Assembly: GCA_021848045.1 (NCBI GenBank)
Contig: JAJZNC010000046.1
Location: 62,001 to 126,000 of the forward strand
From: an archaeon
GTDB taxonomy: Archaea > Thermoproteota > Nitrososphaeria > Nitrososphaerales > Gagatemarchaeaceae
DNA: 64,000 bases
Direction of reading: 5' to 3'
Part shown: piece after piece, positions 15,688 to 23,946 of the stretch
Position numbering within the stretch: the first letter of the stretch is position 1
Layout of the letters: each line of letters opens with the position of its first letter
Made by a program: the position numbers and the translations under genes
The notes under the pieces: generated by a model
Database searches by the model: none
What the model was told of the DNA's origin: nothing
The model's input: only the letters and a program-made list of their open reading frames with translations

Positions 15688-16641
15688 ATGGACGTATGCG
15701 TAGTCCTGATGACATACGGCTCGCCCGCGAGCCTGGACGACATCCCCGCGTATCTCAGGGACGTCAGAGGGGGGAGGGAGCCGGATGCCGCGCTCGTCGC
15801 GGAGTTCCGTAGGCGCTACTCGCTGATCGGTGGCTCCCCCCTGCTGCAGGTGACGAGGGCACAGGCGGCGGCCCTCGAGGGCGAGCTGCGGGCGCGGGAG
15901 GACGGGAACTCGTACCGGGTCGTCGCAGGGATGAGGTTCGCCCCGCCCCGCATCGCGGACGTCGTGAGGGAGGCCGCCCCCGCGGCGGGCGCGCTGGTGG
16001 GCGTGATCATGTCGCCGCAGTTCTCGCCCATCATCATGGGGGGCTACGTCAGGTCATTTCGAGAGGCCGCCGAGTCGCTGGGGAGAGAAGGCCTCTCGCT
16101 CCGGATCGTGCAGGACTGGCACCTGCAACCCCTCTTCCTCGAGGCGCTCGCGCGGCGGGTGACCGAGGCGCTCGACCGGCTCCCTCCGGGCGTCCGTGAC
16201 GAGACCCCCGTCTTGCTCACCGCCCACAGCATGCCAAAGCGGGTGGTCGAGGGGGAGCCAGGGTACATCCGCGACCTCGAGGAGACCGCGGCCGCCGTCG
16301 CCGAGCTCGCCGGGCTGGGGGAGGGGCGCTGGATGTTCTGCTACCAGAGCGCCGGCCACACGCCCGAGGAGTGGCTAAAGCCTGACTTTGCTGACATGAT
16401 GCCCCGCCTCAGGCAGGGCGGCTACACGCACGTGGTCATAGCCCCCGTCCAGTTCCTCGCCGACCACCTCGAGATCCTCTACGACATCGACTTCGGCGCG
16501 AGGGAGCAAGCGGAGAAGGAGGGGATCTACTTCTCGCGGACGGAGTCGCTGAACACCTCGCCCCTGTTCATCAGAGCGCTCGCCTCTGTGGTCGGGGAGG
16601 CGCTGGGGCGGAGCGCGGGCGGCGACACCTCCCAGCTTTAA
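15688..16641 (+). CDS. hemH: Ferrochelatase (probably coproporphyrin ferrochelatase)
   Basis: The start is the ATG at 15688, two nt after hemE; the longer track ORF is a shadow. The 317-residue protein begins VCVVLMTYGSPASLDDI and has the ferrochelatase core LLTAHSMPKRVVEGEPGYIRDLEETAAAV with the catalytic histidine, and VVIAPVQFLADHLEILYDID with the conserved glutamate. It lacks the extra C-terminal segment of mitochondrial enzymes. Next to hemQ its substrate is likely coproporphyrin III. It is the last gene of the operon. Confidence 0.94.
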   Translation: MDVCVVLMTYGSPASLDDIPAYLRDVRGGREPDAALVAEFRRRYSLIGGSPLLQVTRAQAAALEGELRAREDGNSYRVVAGMRFAPPRIADVVREAAPAAGALVGVIMSPQFSPIIMGGYVRSFREAAESLGREGLSLRIVQDWHLQPLFLEALARRVTEALDRLPPGVRDETPVLLTAHSMPKRVVEGEPGYIRDLEETAAAVAELAGLGEGRWMFCYQSAGHTPEEWLKPDFADMMPRLRQGGYTHVVIAPVQFLADHLEILYDIDFGAREQAEKEGIYFSRTESLNTSPLFIRALASVVGEALGRSAGGDTSQL

Positions 16642-16666
16642 TACGCGGGGGCCTCCGTAATGCTCG

Positions 16667-17161
16667 ATGGAGATACTTGAGGGTGACGCGATCCAGGGGG
16701 CCGTCCTGAGGAGCTACTCGAGGGACCCGCGGGGCTGGAGCTTCACGGTGCGCCCCTCTGGTGCCGACGGGTTCTTCGACGCTCTGGTCACGGGCCCGAC
16801 CGAGACCTGGCGCCTCAAGCTCGACACGATCTTCAAGCCGACGCCCCTCGTCCTGGGCGCCCGCACCGAGGAACAGGTCGCCGGCGCTACCGCTCCCCTG
16901 TCTTTCGGGTTCAGGAGGGTGGACCAGGAGGTCGCCCCGGCCCTCCTGGACGGCTCACCAGAGGGGGTCCGGAGGCTGGTCGAGCTGCTCCGCACTGCGA
17001 ACCCGGTCGCGCCAGCGGTCCCGGGGAGCTACGTCCAGGGGCCCATCATCTTTTCGAGCCGGGCTGCTCGCTCCACGTCCGACCGAGAGCGGGCGGTCGA
17101 GGAGAGGCTCTCCGCCGAGATGAAGGCGCTGGTAATGAGAAGGTATCCTGGCTACCACTAG
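16667..17161 (+). CDS. Conserved-looking protein of unknown function
   Basis: The 164-residue soluble protein has no motif I recognise; it looks like a mixed alpha/beta domain (WSFTVRPSGADGFFDALVTGPTETWRLKLDTIF) with a helical C terminus. A TATA-like box, TTTAATACGC (16637-16646), sits 25 nt before the ATG, so it has its own leaderless promoter although it follows hemH by only 25 nt. Its end overlaps the convergent cysC gene by 4 nt. Confidence 0.65.
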   Translation: MEILEGDAIQGAVLRSYSRDPRGWSFTVRPSGADGFFDALVTGPTETWRLKLDTIFKPTPLVLGARTEEQVAGATAPLSFGFRRVDQEVAPALLDGSPEGVRRLVELLRTANPVAPAVPGSYVQGPIIFSSRAARSTSDRERAVEERLSAEMKALVMRRYPGYH

Positions 17162-17700
17162 AGCCTGTCCATGGCCCGGAGCCTGCCGAGGACGTACTCC
17201 ACGCTCTCTTCCGGAGTCGCCATCTCTGTCTCTACGACGATGTCCGCGTCCGAGGGCGCTTCGTACGGGTCCTGGATCCCGGTCATGTTTGTGATCTCGC
17301 CCCTCCTCGCCTTCGCGTAGAGCCCCTTGGGGTCCCTCCTCTCGCACGCCTGGAGCGAGGCCTTGACGTACACCTGGACGAACCTCTCCGCCCCGATGAC
17401 CTGCCTGGCAGCCTCCCTAGACGTGCTGTAGGGCGAGATGAGCGCCACGATCGAGATCACCCCGTTCCTGGAGAGCAGCTTGGAGACGAACGACACCCTC
17501 CACGCGTGCTCCTCCCTGTCCTCCCTCGACAGGCCGAGGTCGCGCGAGATCCCCTTCCTCACCTCGTCGCCGTCTAGTATCTCCACCATCCTCCCGCTCG
17601 CCTTGAGCTTCCCCTTGAGGAGGGTCGCGAGGGTAGACTTTCCCGAGCCGGGAAGGCCTGTCATCCAGAGGGTGAAGCCCTCCTGTGGCCCGACGCTCAA
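17158..17700 (-). CDS. cysC: Adenylylsulfate (APS) kinase
   Basis: The enzyme phosphorylates APS to PAPS. The P-loop GLPGSGKST is at residues 15-23, with LDGDEVRKGISRDLGLSREDREEHAWRV (substrate region) and the GLYAKARRGEITNMTGIQDPYEAP lid typical of CysC. Length (180) is normal. It overlaps the upstream phosphatase-superfamily gene by 4 nt, so the two are cotranscribed. Together with sat at 19249-20403 it makes PAPS from sulfate; whether for reduction or for sulfation cannot be told here. Confidence 0.95.
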   Translation of the reverse strand: MSVGPQEGFTLWMTGLPGSGKSTLATLLKGKLKASGRMVEILDGDEVRKGISRDLGLSREDREEHAWRVSFVSKLLSRNGVISIVALISPYSTSREAARQVIGAERFVQVYVKASLQACERRDPKGLYAKARRGEITNMTGIQDPYEAPSDADIVVETEMATPEESVEYVLGRLRAMDRL

Positions 17701-19148
17701 CCTCTCACGGCCTCGAGGGCTTCCCCGATCGTGCTCCCGGCGAACCCCGCCGCCCTCGGCTCCATCCCGAGGAGCGACGCTATCGTTGGCGCGACCTGCT
17801 CCGCCCTGGCGCCCTTGACCTCTCTCCCTCCGAGGTCCCTCCCGGGGACGCTCATCATGATCACCCCGTCCATCGAGTGCACCGAGTCGTCTGGCCCCGT
17901 GTCGTTCTCGAAGAGGTAGAGCGAGTCGTGCCCCACCGTCCCGGCAGACCTCCAGTCCAGGTCGTCGAAGTAGACCATGAGGTCGGGCTTGTCTCCCGTG
18001 GCCGTTCCGTAGAGCTTCTGCGGCTCCATCACGGAGTTCCGCATCCTCCTGCCTGTGTGGTCCCTTATCTCCGCTATCCTGTCGGCGAGCTTCCTCTTCT
18101 CCGCCTCGAGCTCAGAAGGCTCGACCACCCCCTTCGCCTCTCTCCCCTTCACGTTGAAGAAGATCCTGGCGTAGTAGCCTCCCCACCCCCACGCCTTGGT
18201 CCTCCCCCAGTCTATCTCCGCCTTGTCGAGCTCGACGGGGGCCTCTGGCCTCTTCACGAAACTGAGATACCCCTCCTGCTCGAGCCACTGGTTGACGCAG
18301 AACCCTCCCTGCATCGCCTTCGACCCGTGGTCGGAGAGCACAAAGGTGACCGTGTCGTCTCCGAGCAGCGGCAGGAGCCTCCCCACCCGCCCGTCGACCA
18401 TGGAGTAATAGTCGAGGTCGATCCCTTCATACTCGTTGCCGCTCACATGCTTGGGATGCCTCGGGTCGAAGAACTTCCAGAAGGCGTGGTGGAGCCGGTC
18501 GAACCCGATCTCGTGCATCATGAAGAAGTCCCACCGCTTGGTCTTGGCAAGATGCTCCGCGACGTCGAACCTCTTCTCGGTCATCTCGAAGAGCTCCTTC
18601 TTGACCTCTGCCCTGTTCTCTGTCCTGAACGTGACGTCGAAGATGTAGTTCCCTCCAGCGGCCTGTATGACCTCGTCCCTCAGGCCGTCGGGGTTGGTAA
18701 ACGGCCGCTCGACCGAAGGGGTGAGGAAGCAGGAGACGGTGGCCGCGTTGGCGACGCGCTTCACCGGGTATCCCGGAGGGACGCCGAGCACCACCGAACC
18801 GCGCCCCGCGTCGGAGAGTGCGTCCCACACAGTCCTTGCTCGGACGTTCGCCGAGGTGACTATGTACCCGTCGTTGTAAGAGAATCCCCTCCTGTGCTTG
18901 AACCCGTAGATCCCGAGCTCCCCCGGGTTCCTCCCGGTCATCATCACCATCCAGGCGGGAACTGTGATGGGCGGGTCGCAGGTCCTGAGCCGACCGTGGA
19001 TGCCCTCGCGGTACATCCTGCCGAGATTCGGGAGCTTCGTGATCAGCTTGTCGAAGAGGATCTCGGGGGGGACAGAGTCGAAGCCGAGCACTGCCACCCT
19101 CCTGGCTAGTCTACCTCCTCTTCCGTCGTCTGTCTCGTCCGATTGCAA
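17697..19148 (-). CDS. Alkaline phosphatase superfamily phosphodiesterase/nucleotide pyrophosphatase
   Basis: The 483-residue protein starts VAVLGFDSVPPEILF and has the catalytic threonine region CDPPITVPAWMVMMTGRNPGELGIYGF, then metal residues in DHGSKAM and the C-terminal histidine in GTVGHDSLYLFENDTGPDDSVHS. This matches the type I phosphodiesterase/nucleotide pyrophosphatase branch. No signal peptide is visible, so it is likely cytosolic. It overlaps cysC by 4 nt. The tight coupling suggests a role in APS/PAPS or sulfated-product metabolism, which is inference. Start is TTG with a TATA-like CATTAAATATCG about 30 nt upstream. Confidence 0.85.
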   Translation of the reverse strand: MQSDETDDGRGGRLARRVAVLGFDSVPPEILFDKLITKLPNLGRMYREGIHGRLRTCDPPITVPAWMVMMTGRNPGELGIYGFKHRRGFSYNDGYIVTSANVRARTVWDALSDAGRGSVVLGVPPGYPVKRVANAATVSCFLTPSVERPFTNPDGLRDEVIQAAGGNYIFDVTFRTENRAEVKKELFEMTEKRFDVAEHLAKTKRWDFFMMHEIGFDRLHHAFWKFFDPRHPKHVSGNEYEGIDLDYYSMVDGRVGRLLPLLGDDTVTFVLSDHGSKAMQGGFCVNQWLEQEGYLSFVKRPEAPVELDKAEIDWGRTKAWGWGGYYARIFFNVKGREAKGVVEPSELEAEKRKLADRIAEIRDHTGRRMRNSVMEPQKLYGTATGDKPDLMVYFDDLDWRSAGTVGHDSLYLFENDTGPDDSVHSMDGVIMMSVPGRDLGGREVKGARAEQVAPTIASLLGMEPRAAGFAGSTIGEALEAVRG

Positions 19149-19248
19149 GCTTCTTCTCCCGGGCTCTCTTTTCGATATTTAATGGTTAGTCATTCATTAT
19201 TAGTGGCGACGTAAAATTAATGACTCTCAATCATCTTCTAGCCTCGCC

Positions 19249-20403
19249 TCACTCGACGAAGGGCTGCTTGAACCTCAGGATGGCCTGCGCGACCTCTGGC
19301 CTCATGAACTCCTTCGGGGGCGTCTCGCCCTCGGAGAACATCTTGCGAAGCTTCGTTCCGCTGAAGTTGAGCCTGTCCTCCTCCTTGTGGGGGCAGGTCT
19401 TCTCGCTGGCGATCCCGGCGCACCTCCTGCAGTAGTAGAACTCTCTGAAGAAGAGAGGGGATATCCCGAGGTCCGGGAACTCCTTGAATATCTCCTGGGC
19501 GGCGTACGGCCCGTAGAAGCTCCCCACTCCGGCGTGGTCGCGCCCTATGATTATGTGGGTGCACCCGAAGTTCTTCCGCATTATCGCGTGCATGACTGCC
19601 TCCTTCGGGCCCGCGTACTGCATCTCGTAGTGGAGGACGCTGAGCACCACCGATGCTCTTGGGTAGTAGTTCGCAAGGATCTCCTTGTAGCCGGCGAGAA
19701 TCACCTGGTCCTTGAAGTCGCCGGCCTTCTTCTTCCCTAGGACCGGGTTGATGAATAGGCCGTCGACCAGGGCGAGGGCGCTCTTCTGCAGGTACTCGTG
19801 GTTGATGTGGGGGGCGTTCCGAGTCTGGAACGCGACCACCGTGTCCCACCCCTTCTCAGAGAAGAGCACCCGCGTCTCCTGGGGTGTCAGCGTATGGTCT
19901 GCATACTCGCCGTAGTCGGGGCGGACGACCGTCTTGAGCCGCCCGCATACCGCCCGGCTGCTCCCGTCGAGCGCCCTCGCCGCCCCCGGGTGCGCCCTGT
20001 CCTCCGTCCCGAACACCTTGTTGGCGTACTCCTGCCTCGAGATCCCGAAGCTCCCTTCGCAATGCATCAGCGCGACCGGGCGCGAGCCCTCGTCGACGAG
20101 GAGGATCTCCTCCCCGCCCGAGAAGGTGCGGTCTTCTGGGACCGGGAGGAGGACGGGGATCGTCCAGGGGACGTCGCTCTCCAGGCGCATGTGCTCGAGG
20201 ACGTTGAGATAGTCTCCTTCTGACATGAAGCCCTCTAGAGGGCTGAACACGCCGTTCGCGATGTTGGCCACCGTCGTCGCCGTCTCTTTGGTGACCATGA
20301 GCCTCTGGCTCTCTCCGAACCCCGCGAGGGCCGGAGAGTCAGGGGTCGTCTGGGGCACCTGGACAAGCCTCCCGCCGTGGGGCGCGCTCGCCATCGCGTC
20401 CAC
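19249..20403 (-). CDS. sat: Sulfate adenylyltransferase (ATP sulfurylase)
   Basis: The enzyme forms APS and pyrophosphate from sulfate and ATP. The QTRNAPHINHEYLQ motif (first ATP/sulfate-binding signature), the IIIGRDHAGVGSFYGPYAAQEIF motif and a C-terminal zinc-type YYCRRC...CPH cluster are present; 384 residues is the prokaryotic monofunctional length. The start is GTG 20403, directly abutting the upstream ribbon-helix-helix gene stop; ATG 20394 is an alternative. The two genes are surely cotranscribed from the operator-rich region at 20.64-20.73 kb. Confidence 0.96.
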   Translation of the reverse strand: MDAMASAPHGGRLVQVPQTTPDSPALAGFGESQRLMVTKETATTVANIANGVFSPLEGFMSEGDYLNVLEHMRLESDVPWTIPVLLPVPEDRTFSGGEEILLVDEGSRPVALMHCEGSFGISRQEYANKVFGTEDRAHPGAARALDGSSRAVCGRLKTVVRPDYGEYADHTLTPQETRVLFSEKGWDTVVAFQTRNAPHINHEYLQKSALALVDGLFINPVLGKKKAGDFKDQVILAGYKEILANYYPRASVVLSVLHYEMQYAGPKEAVMHAIMRKNFGCTHIIIGRDHAGVGSFYGPYAAQEIFKEFPDLGISPLFFREFYYCRRCAGIASEKTCPHKEEDRLNFSGTKLRKMFSEGETPPKEFMRPEVAQAILRFKQPFVE

Positions 20404-20622
20404 CTACAGGTATCCCAGCGCCTGGAGGCGCTTCTTTATCTCCTCGAGGTCGGTGCTCGTGAACGGCTCTGGGACCTCCTTGAGCTCGTGCATCGCGACG
20501 ACCTCTCGCAGGACGTAGGTGACATAGTCAGAGACCGATTTGAACCCGGTCTTCTTGGAGATGATGGTCTCCAGCCTCTTGTGGAGCGTCAGAGGTATCG
20601 AGACGGAAGTGTACTTTGTCAC
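20404..20622 (-). CDS. Ribbon-helix-helix DNA-binding protein, probable regulator of sulfate assimilation
   Basis: This 72-residue protein has a CopG/MetJ-type start (KYTSVSIPLTLHKRLETIISKKTGFKSVSDYVTYVLREVV), i.e. a beta strand followed by two helices, then a short acidic helical tail. Such proteins bind DNA as dimers through the strand. It is immediately upstream of sat with no gap and is transcribed away from a region carrying three near-identical 16-bp palindromes, the obvious candidate operators. The effector is unknown. Confidence 0.85.
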   Translation of the reverse strand: MTKYTSVSIPLTLHKRLETIISKKTGFKSVSDYVTYVLREVVAMHELKEVPEPFTSTDLEEIKKRLQALGYL

Positions 20623-20640
20623 GAAGCTCGCCGCCGAGTG

Positions 20641-20656
20641 TAATTACATGTAATTA
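20641..20656. promoter_or_regulatory. Operator copy 1 in the sat/permease divergent promoter
   Basis: TAATTACATGTAATTA is a perfect 16-bp palindrome 18 nt upstream of the ribbon-helix-helix gene start. Its A+T-rich core also resembles a TATA box for the leftward transcript, so bound repressor would block TBP. Confidence 0.7.
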
Positions 20657-20696
20657 TGTTTTTGGGGTCGCCGGAAGCCGGCGGAGGTCCGGGCTG

Positions 20697-20712
20697 TAAT
20701 TATATATAATCA
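20697..20712. promoter_or_regulatory. Operator copy 2
   Basis: TAATTATATATAATCA differs from copy 1 at few positions and retains the TAATTA-N4-TAAT(T/C)A layout. It begins 5 nt before copy 3; together they form a double site next to the permease gene. Confidence 0.65.
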
Positions 20713-20717
20713 AGGCT

Positions 20718-20733
20718 TAATTACATATAATTA
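20718..20733. promoter_or_regulatory. Operator copy 3
   Basis: TAATTACATATAATTA matches copy 1 in 15 of 16 positions. It ends 13 nt before the GTG of the permease. Copies 2 and 3 start 21 bp apart, about two helical turns, so two dimers could bind on one face of the DNA. It overlaps the likely permease TATA element. Confidence 0.65.
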
Positions 20734-20746
20734 CCAAAGCCAGTTC

Positions 20747-21712
20747 GTGGCGGCGCTAGACCTCTCCTTCGGCGTCATCGCGTTCTTCGCTGTGCTGTCG
20801 CTCGCCGCCTCAATCGTGAACGGCGGACTGGGCTACGGCTACTCTTCTCTCTCCACCCCCCTCGCCCTCCTGGTCTTCGCCAACCGGATAGTCAACCCGG
20901 CGTACGTGCTGCTCGAGGCCGGGATCAACACGCTGATGCTCTTCCGCTCGGGCGGGTCCAACGTTCGGGCGACATACCGAAGGGCGCTCCCCGTGGTGCT
21001 CTCGCTCGTCCCTGGGGTGGTCTTGGGCAGCGTGGTCGTCTCAGAGGTGGCGCCCGAGTGGGTGAGGTTCGGGGTCTACGCGACGATACTCCCGCTGATC
21101 CTCCTCCAGGCGGCCGGCTTCAGGAGGCCGCTCAAAGGGGAGACGTCGGCCGCGGTGCCAGTGGGCGTCGGGGTCGGACTGATGTACTCGATCACGACGA
21201 TCTCGGGCCCTCCCATCGCCCTGTTCTGGAACAACCAGGGGCTGAAGCCTCGCGAGTTCAAGGCCGCCGTGGCGCAGGTGAGGATAGCCGAGTCGTACCT
21301 CGCCTGTCTCTCGTACTACCTCCTCGGGCTCTTCGGCGCGCAGAGCCTCTCCCTCTTCAAGGTGATAGCGCCGCCCGTCCTGGTGGGGGTGCCGGTCGGC
21401 ATGTTCGTGGCGACGATGGTCGCAGCCGAGACCTTCAGGAGGGTCTGCATGGCATTCGACGCGGGGATCGTCGGCTACGGCCTCTCGGTGGTCCTTCCCA
21501 CCCTCCTCGGGGTGGGAGCGGCCGTGGCGCAGTCGCTCTTCGTAGCCGTCCTGGCGGTCGACGCGGGGCTCCTCTACAGGTACCTCAAGGAGAGGCCTAT
21601 GGTCGCGGCGGGGGCCACGGGTGCGCTCGACCCGGGCGGAGGGCTGGCCGGCGGCTCGACGCCCGATGCGGGGGAGGGCGACCCCCACCCAGGTCCAGAG
21701 ACATATAGCTAG
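20747..21712 (+). CDS. TauE/SafE-family membrane permease
   Basis: The 321-residue protein has about eight predicted membrane helices in two repeats, and starts FAVLSLAASIVNGGLGYGYSSLSTPLALL, the usual first motif of TauE/SafE (sulfite exporter/sulfonate-related) permeases, repeated as GVGLMYSITTISGPPIALF. The family moves organic or inorganic sulfur anions. The shared operator region with sat supports sulfate or sulfite as substrate. The C-terminal ~35 residues are polar. Start is GTG. Confidence 0.85.
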   Translation: MAALDLSFGVIAFFAVLSLAASIVNGGLGYGYSSLSTPLALLVFANRIVNPAYVLLEAGINTLMLFRSGGSNVRATYRRALPVVLSLVPGVVLGSVVVSEVAPEWVRFGVYATILPLILLQAAGFRRPLKGETSAAVPVGVGVGLMYSITTISGPPIALFWNNQGLKPREFKAAVAQVRIAESYLACLSYYLLGLFGAQSLSLFKVIAPPVLVGVPVGMFVATMVAAETFRRVCMAFDAGIVGYGLSVVLPTLLGVGAAVAQSLFVAVLAVDAGLLYRYLKERPMVAAGATGALDPGGGLAGGSTPDAGEGDPHPGPETYS

Positions 21713-21730
21713 AGATGCCACACCCCGTGC

Positions 21731-23194
21731 GTGGGCCTAGCCCTGTCCCTGAGCTCGTGGACTAAGACGGCCGAATCGCTCGAGGCCTCGAAGAACCTGC
21801 TCTACTTCCGGCAGCTCGTCGGGCTCAAGATCGACAAGAGGCGGCTCGCCTCGATCGAGGCTCGGTCGAGCGCCCACTACATGTCCTATCTCAGGGGCCC
21901 TGCCCGCGCGGAGGGCGCGCCGCGCGGGCTCTACCTGATGTCCGTAGCCGCCGTGGGGGCGGCCGGGACATACAGACAGCTCCTGAGGCTCTACGAGGCG
22001 AGGTCGAGCAAGATCGTCTCGCGAGAGTCCAGATACGGCGGCGCCCCAGTGACCTGGGGGTCTTGGAGGCAGTTCTCGGCGAACACCGATGACTCGGCTG
22101 CACGCAAGCGGGTCTTCGACGACTTCCTCGGCAGGTCAGGGATCCTCTCGCCCCTGATCAAGGGCAGGTTCGAAGCGTACAGGGCCAAGCTCGCCGAGTT
22201 CGGCACCGACCCGCTCTCGGCCTACCTGGAGCTCGAGGGGCTCTCCTACGAGAGGCTGGACGCGCTAGTCCGGCGCCTGGGCGAGCTCGCGAAGGGTCCG
22301 TTCACGGAGGCCCTCGCTCGCTACTCCCACGAGGTCGTGGGCAGGACGGCGGAGTACTTCGACGACTTTTACTTCTTCAGGAGCCGGGTCTTCAAGCGGT
22401 ACTCGAAGGCGGCCCCGACACGGGAGAAGCCCATCGAGAAGGTGGTCCGGACCATGAGGCGGATGGGGCTCGACGCGTCAAAGGTGCCCGTCGACGACAC
22501 AGACCGGAAGGGCAAGAGCGCGTCGGCGTTCTGCTCCGGGATAAGGATACCGTCAGACGTCCGCATCTCCTACAGGAGGGCCAACCCGTTCGAGGACTTC
22601 GCCCCGGTCTTCCACGAGTTCGGGCACGCCATCCACTTCTCGTCGATCGACCCCGGCGCCAGCTTCTTCGACAGGTACGGCGTGGCCAACGGGGTGGCTG
22701 AGGTCTTCTCGATCTTCTTCGAGGGCCTGGTCCACGAGAAGGGGTTCCTCACGGCGGAGCTCGGGATCCCGGAGCCCGCGGCCGAGGACATCGTCGACAG
22801 GTTCCGCTTCAGCAGCCTCTACTTCGCGGCGTTCTACGCCGCCAACTCGACGCTGAAGCTCGGCTACTGGCACGACTCGCCGCCCTTCGAGAGCCTGGAC
22901 GGCCTCTACTCGGACCTCACCGAGAGGTACCTGGGCATAAGGTATCCTGGGGCATACTGGAAGCTCCACCACGTGATGCCCGACTACTTCCTCTACTCTC
23001 CCTCCTATCTCGTAGCGGCGGTCAGGGCCTTGGAGCTCAGGAACGACCTGATCGGGCGGTTCGGCGAGCGCTACTGGCGGGAGCGGGGAGCCGGCGCGCG
23101 CCTCCTCGAGCTGATGCGCCCCGGACAGTCGGTAGACCTGGGCTTCTCGAAGCTCGACGAGTCGGCGTACGTGAGGAGCCTCTCCGCTGCCTGA
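21731..23194 (+). CDS. M3-family oligoendopeptidase, short form
   Basis: The zinc site is HEFGH at residues 295-299 (PVFHEFGHAIHFSS), with the third ligand glutamate in NGVAEVFSIFFE (E324). A helical N-terminal half and a C-terminal helical cap follow the thimet/PepF architecture. At 487 residues it is shorter than the usual 560-680, mainly at the N terminus. The enzyme would cleave oligopeptides in the cytosol. It begins 18 nt after the permease gene but shows no functional link to it. Start is GTG. Confidence 0.85.
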   Translation: MGLALSLSSWTKTAESLEASKNLLYFRQLVGLKIDKRRLASIEARSSAHYMSYLRGPARAEGAPRGLYLMSVAAVGAAGTYRQLLRLYEARSSKIVSRESRYGGAPVTWGSWRQFSANTDDSAARKRVFDDFLGRSGILSPLIKGRFEAYRAKLAEFGTDPLSAYLELEGLSYERLDALVRRLGELAKGPFTEALARYSHEVVGRTAEYFDDFYFFRSRVFKRYSKAAPTREKPIEKVVRTMRRMGLDASKVPVDDTDRKGKSASAFCSGIRIPSDVRISYRRANPFEDFAPVFHEFGHAIHFSSIDPGASFFDRYGVANGVAEVFSIFFEGLVHEKGFLTAELGIPEPAAEDIVDRFRFSSLYFAAFYAANSTLKLGYWHDSPPFESLDGLYSDLTERYLGIRYPGAYWKLHHVMPDYFLYSPSYLVAAVRALELRNDLIGRFGERYWRERGAGARLLELMRPGQSVDLGFSKLDESAYVRSLSAA

Positions 23195-23199
23195 CGCGC

Positions 23200-23946
23200 T
23201 CAGAGCAGGAGCTTCTTCGCGTTCCCGTACAGGACGAGCTCCCTCTGCCCCTCCGTGAGCCCCGCGGCCTCAACCTTCCCGAGCTCCACGGCGTAGGCGT
23301 GGAACGGATAGTCGGAGCCGAAGACGACGCGCCCCTCGCCCACCCTCTCGACCGCTTCCTTGATCTTCGAGTGCATCGAGACCCCGGAGGTCTCGAGGAC
23401 TATGTTGTCGTGCTTCCTCGCCGTGTTGATCGCCGCCTGGATGTAGACGCCGTGGGCGTGCCCCATGTGGAGCATCACGAGCAGTACGTCCGGGTAGAGC
23501 TCGGCCAGCTCCCCTATGCTCCACGGGAGCGAGAACGGAGGGTGGCCGGAGTGTATCGCGACGGGTATCTGCTCCTTCCGGGCGAACTCTACTATGGGGA
23601 TCACCTCCTCGTCGGTCGGGAGGAATGCGTGAACGAGCGGGTGTAGCTTTATCCCTCTGAACCCCCATTCCCGCACCGCCCTCTTCACCAGCGGGAGGGC
23701 ACCTGCGTCGTGCGGGTTCGGCCACACGTACCCGGTGAACCTGTCGGGTCTCCCCAAGACCGCAGCCCTCGCGAGCGCGTTGTCGGGCGAGAAGACCACC
23801 GCCCTCTCGACGCCCGCCGCGTCCATCTCGCGCAGAAGCTCCTCGGACGTGGCGGCGACCCCCGCCCAGCTCCCGAAGCGGCCGACGTGGGCGTGCGCGT
23901 CTATCACCCTCGCCTTCACCGGTGCCTTGGCCTTCACCCTGGTCAC
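23200..23946 (-). CDS. Amidohydrolase 2 family metal-dependent hydrolase
   Basis: The start is GTG 23946, overlapping the upstream permease stop by 4 nt; the ORF-track start at 24006 lies inside the permease gene. VIDAHAHVGRFG gives the first metal histidines, IKLHPLVHAFLP, IPVAIHSGHPPF and LLVMLHMGHAHG carry further histidines, and the aspartate is in VVFGSDYPFH. This is the TIM-barrel amidohydrolase/decarboxylase group; the substrate is unknown. Coupling with an amino-acid-type permease suggests catabolism of an imported compound. Confidence 0.88.
   Translation of the reverse strand: MTRVKAKAPVKARVIDAHAHVGRFGSWAGVAATSEELLREMDAAGVERAVVFSPDNALARAAVLGRPDRFTGYVWPNPHDAGALPLVKRAVREWGFRGIKLHPLVHAFLPTDEEVIPIVEFARKEQIPVAIHSGHPPFSLPWSIGELAELYPDVLLVMLHMGHAHGVYIQAAINTARKHDNIVLETSGVSMHSKIKEAVERVGEGRVVFGSDYPFHAYAVELGKVEAAGLTEGQRELVLYGNAKKLLL

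Noticed and set aside
17685-19109. 474-aa plus-strand ORF
   Set aside because: It is a shadow of the phosphodiesterase gene, with composition unlike a folded protein.
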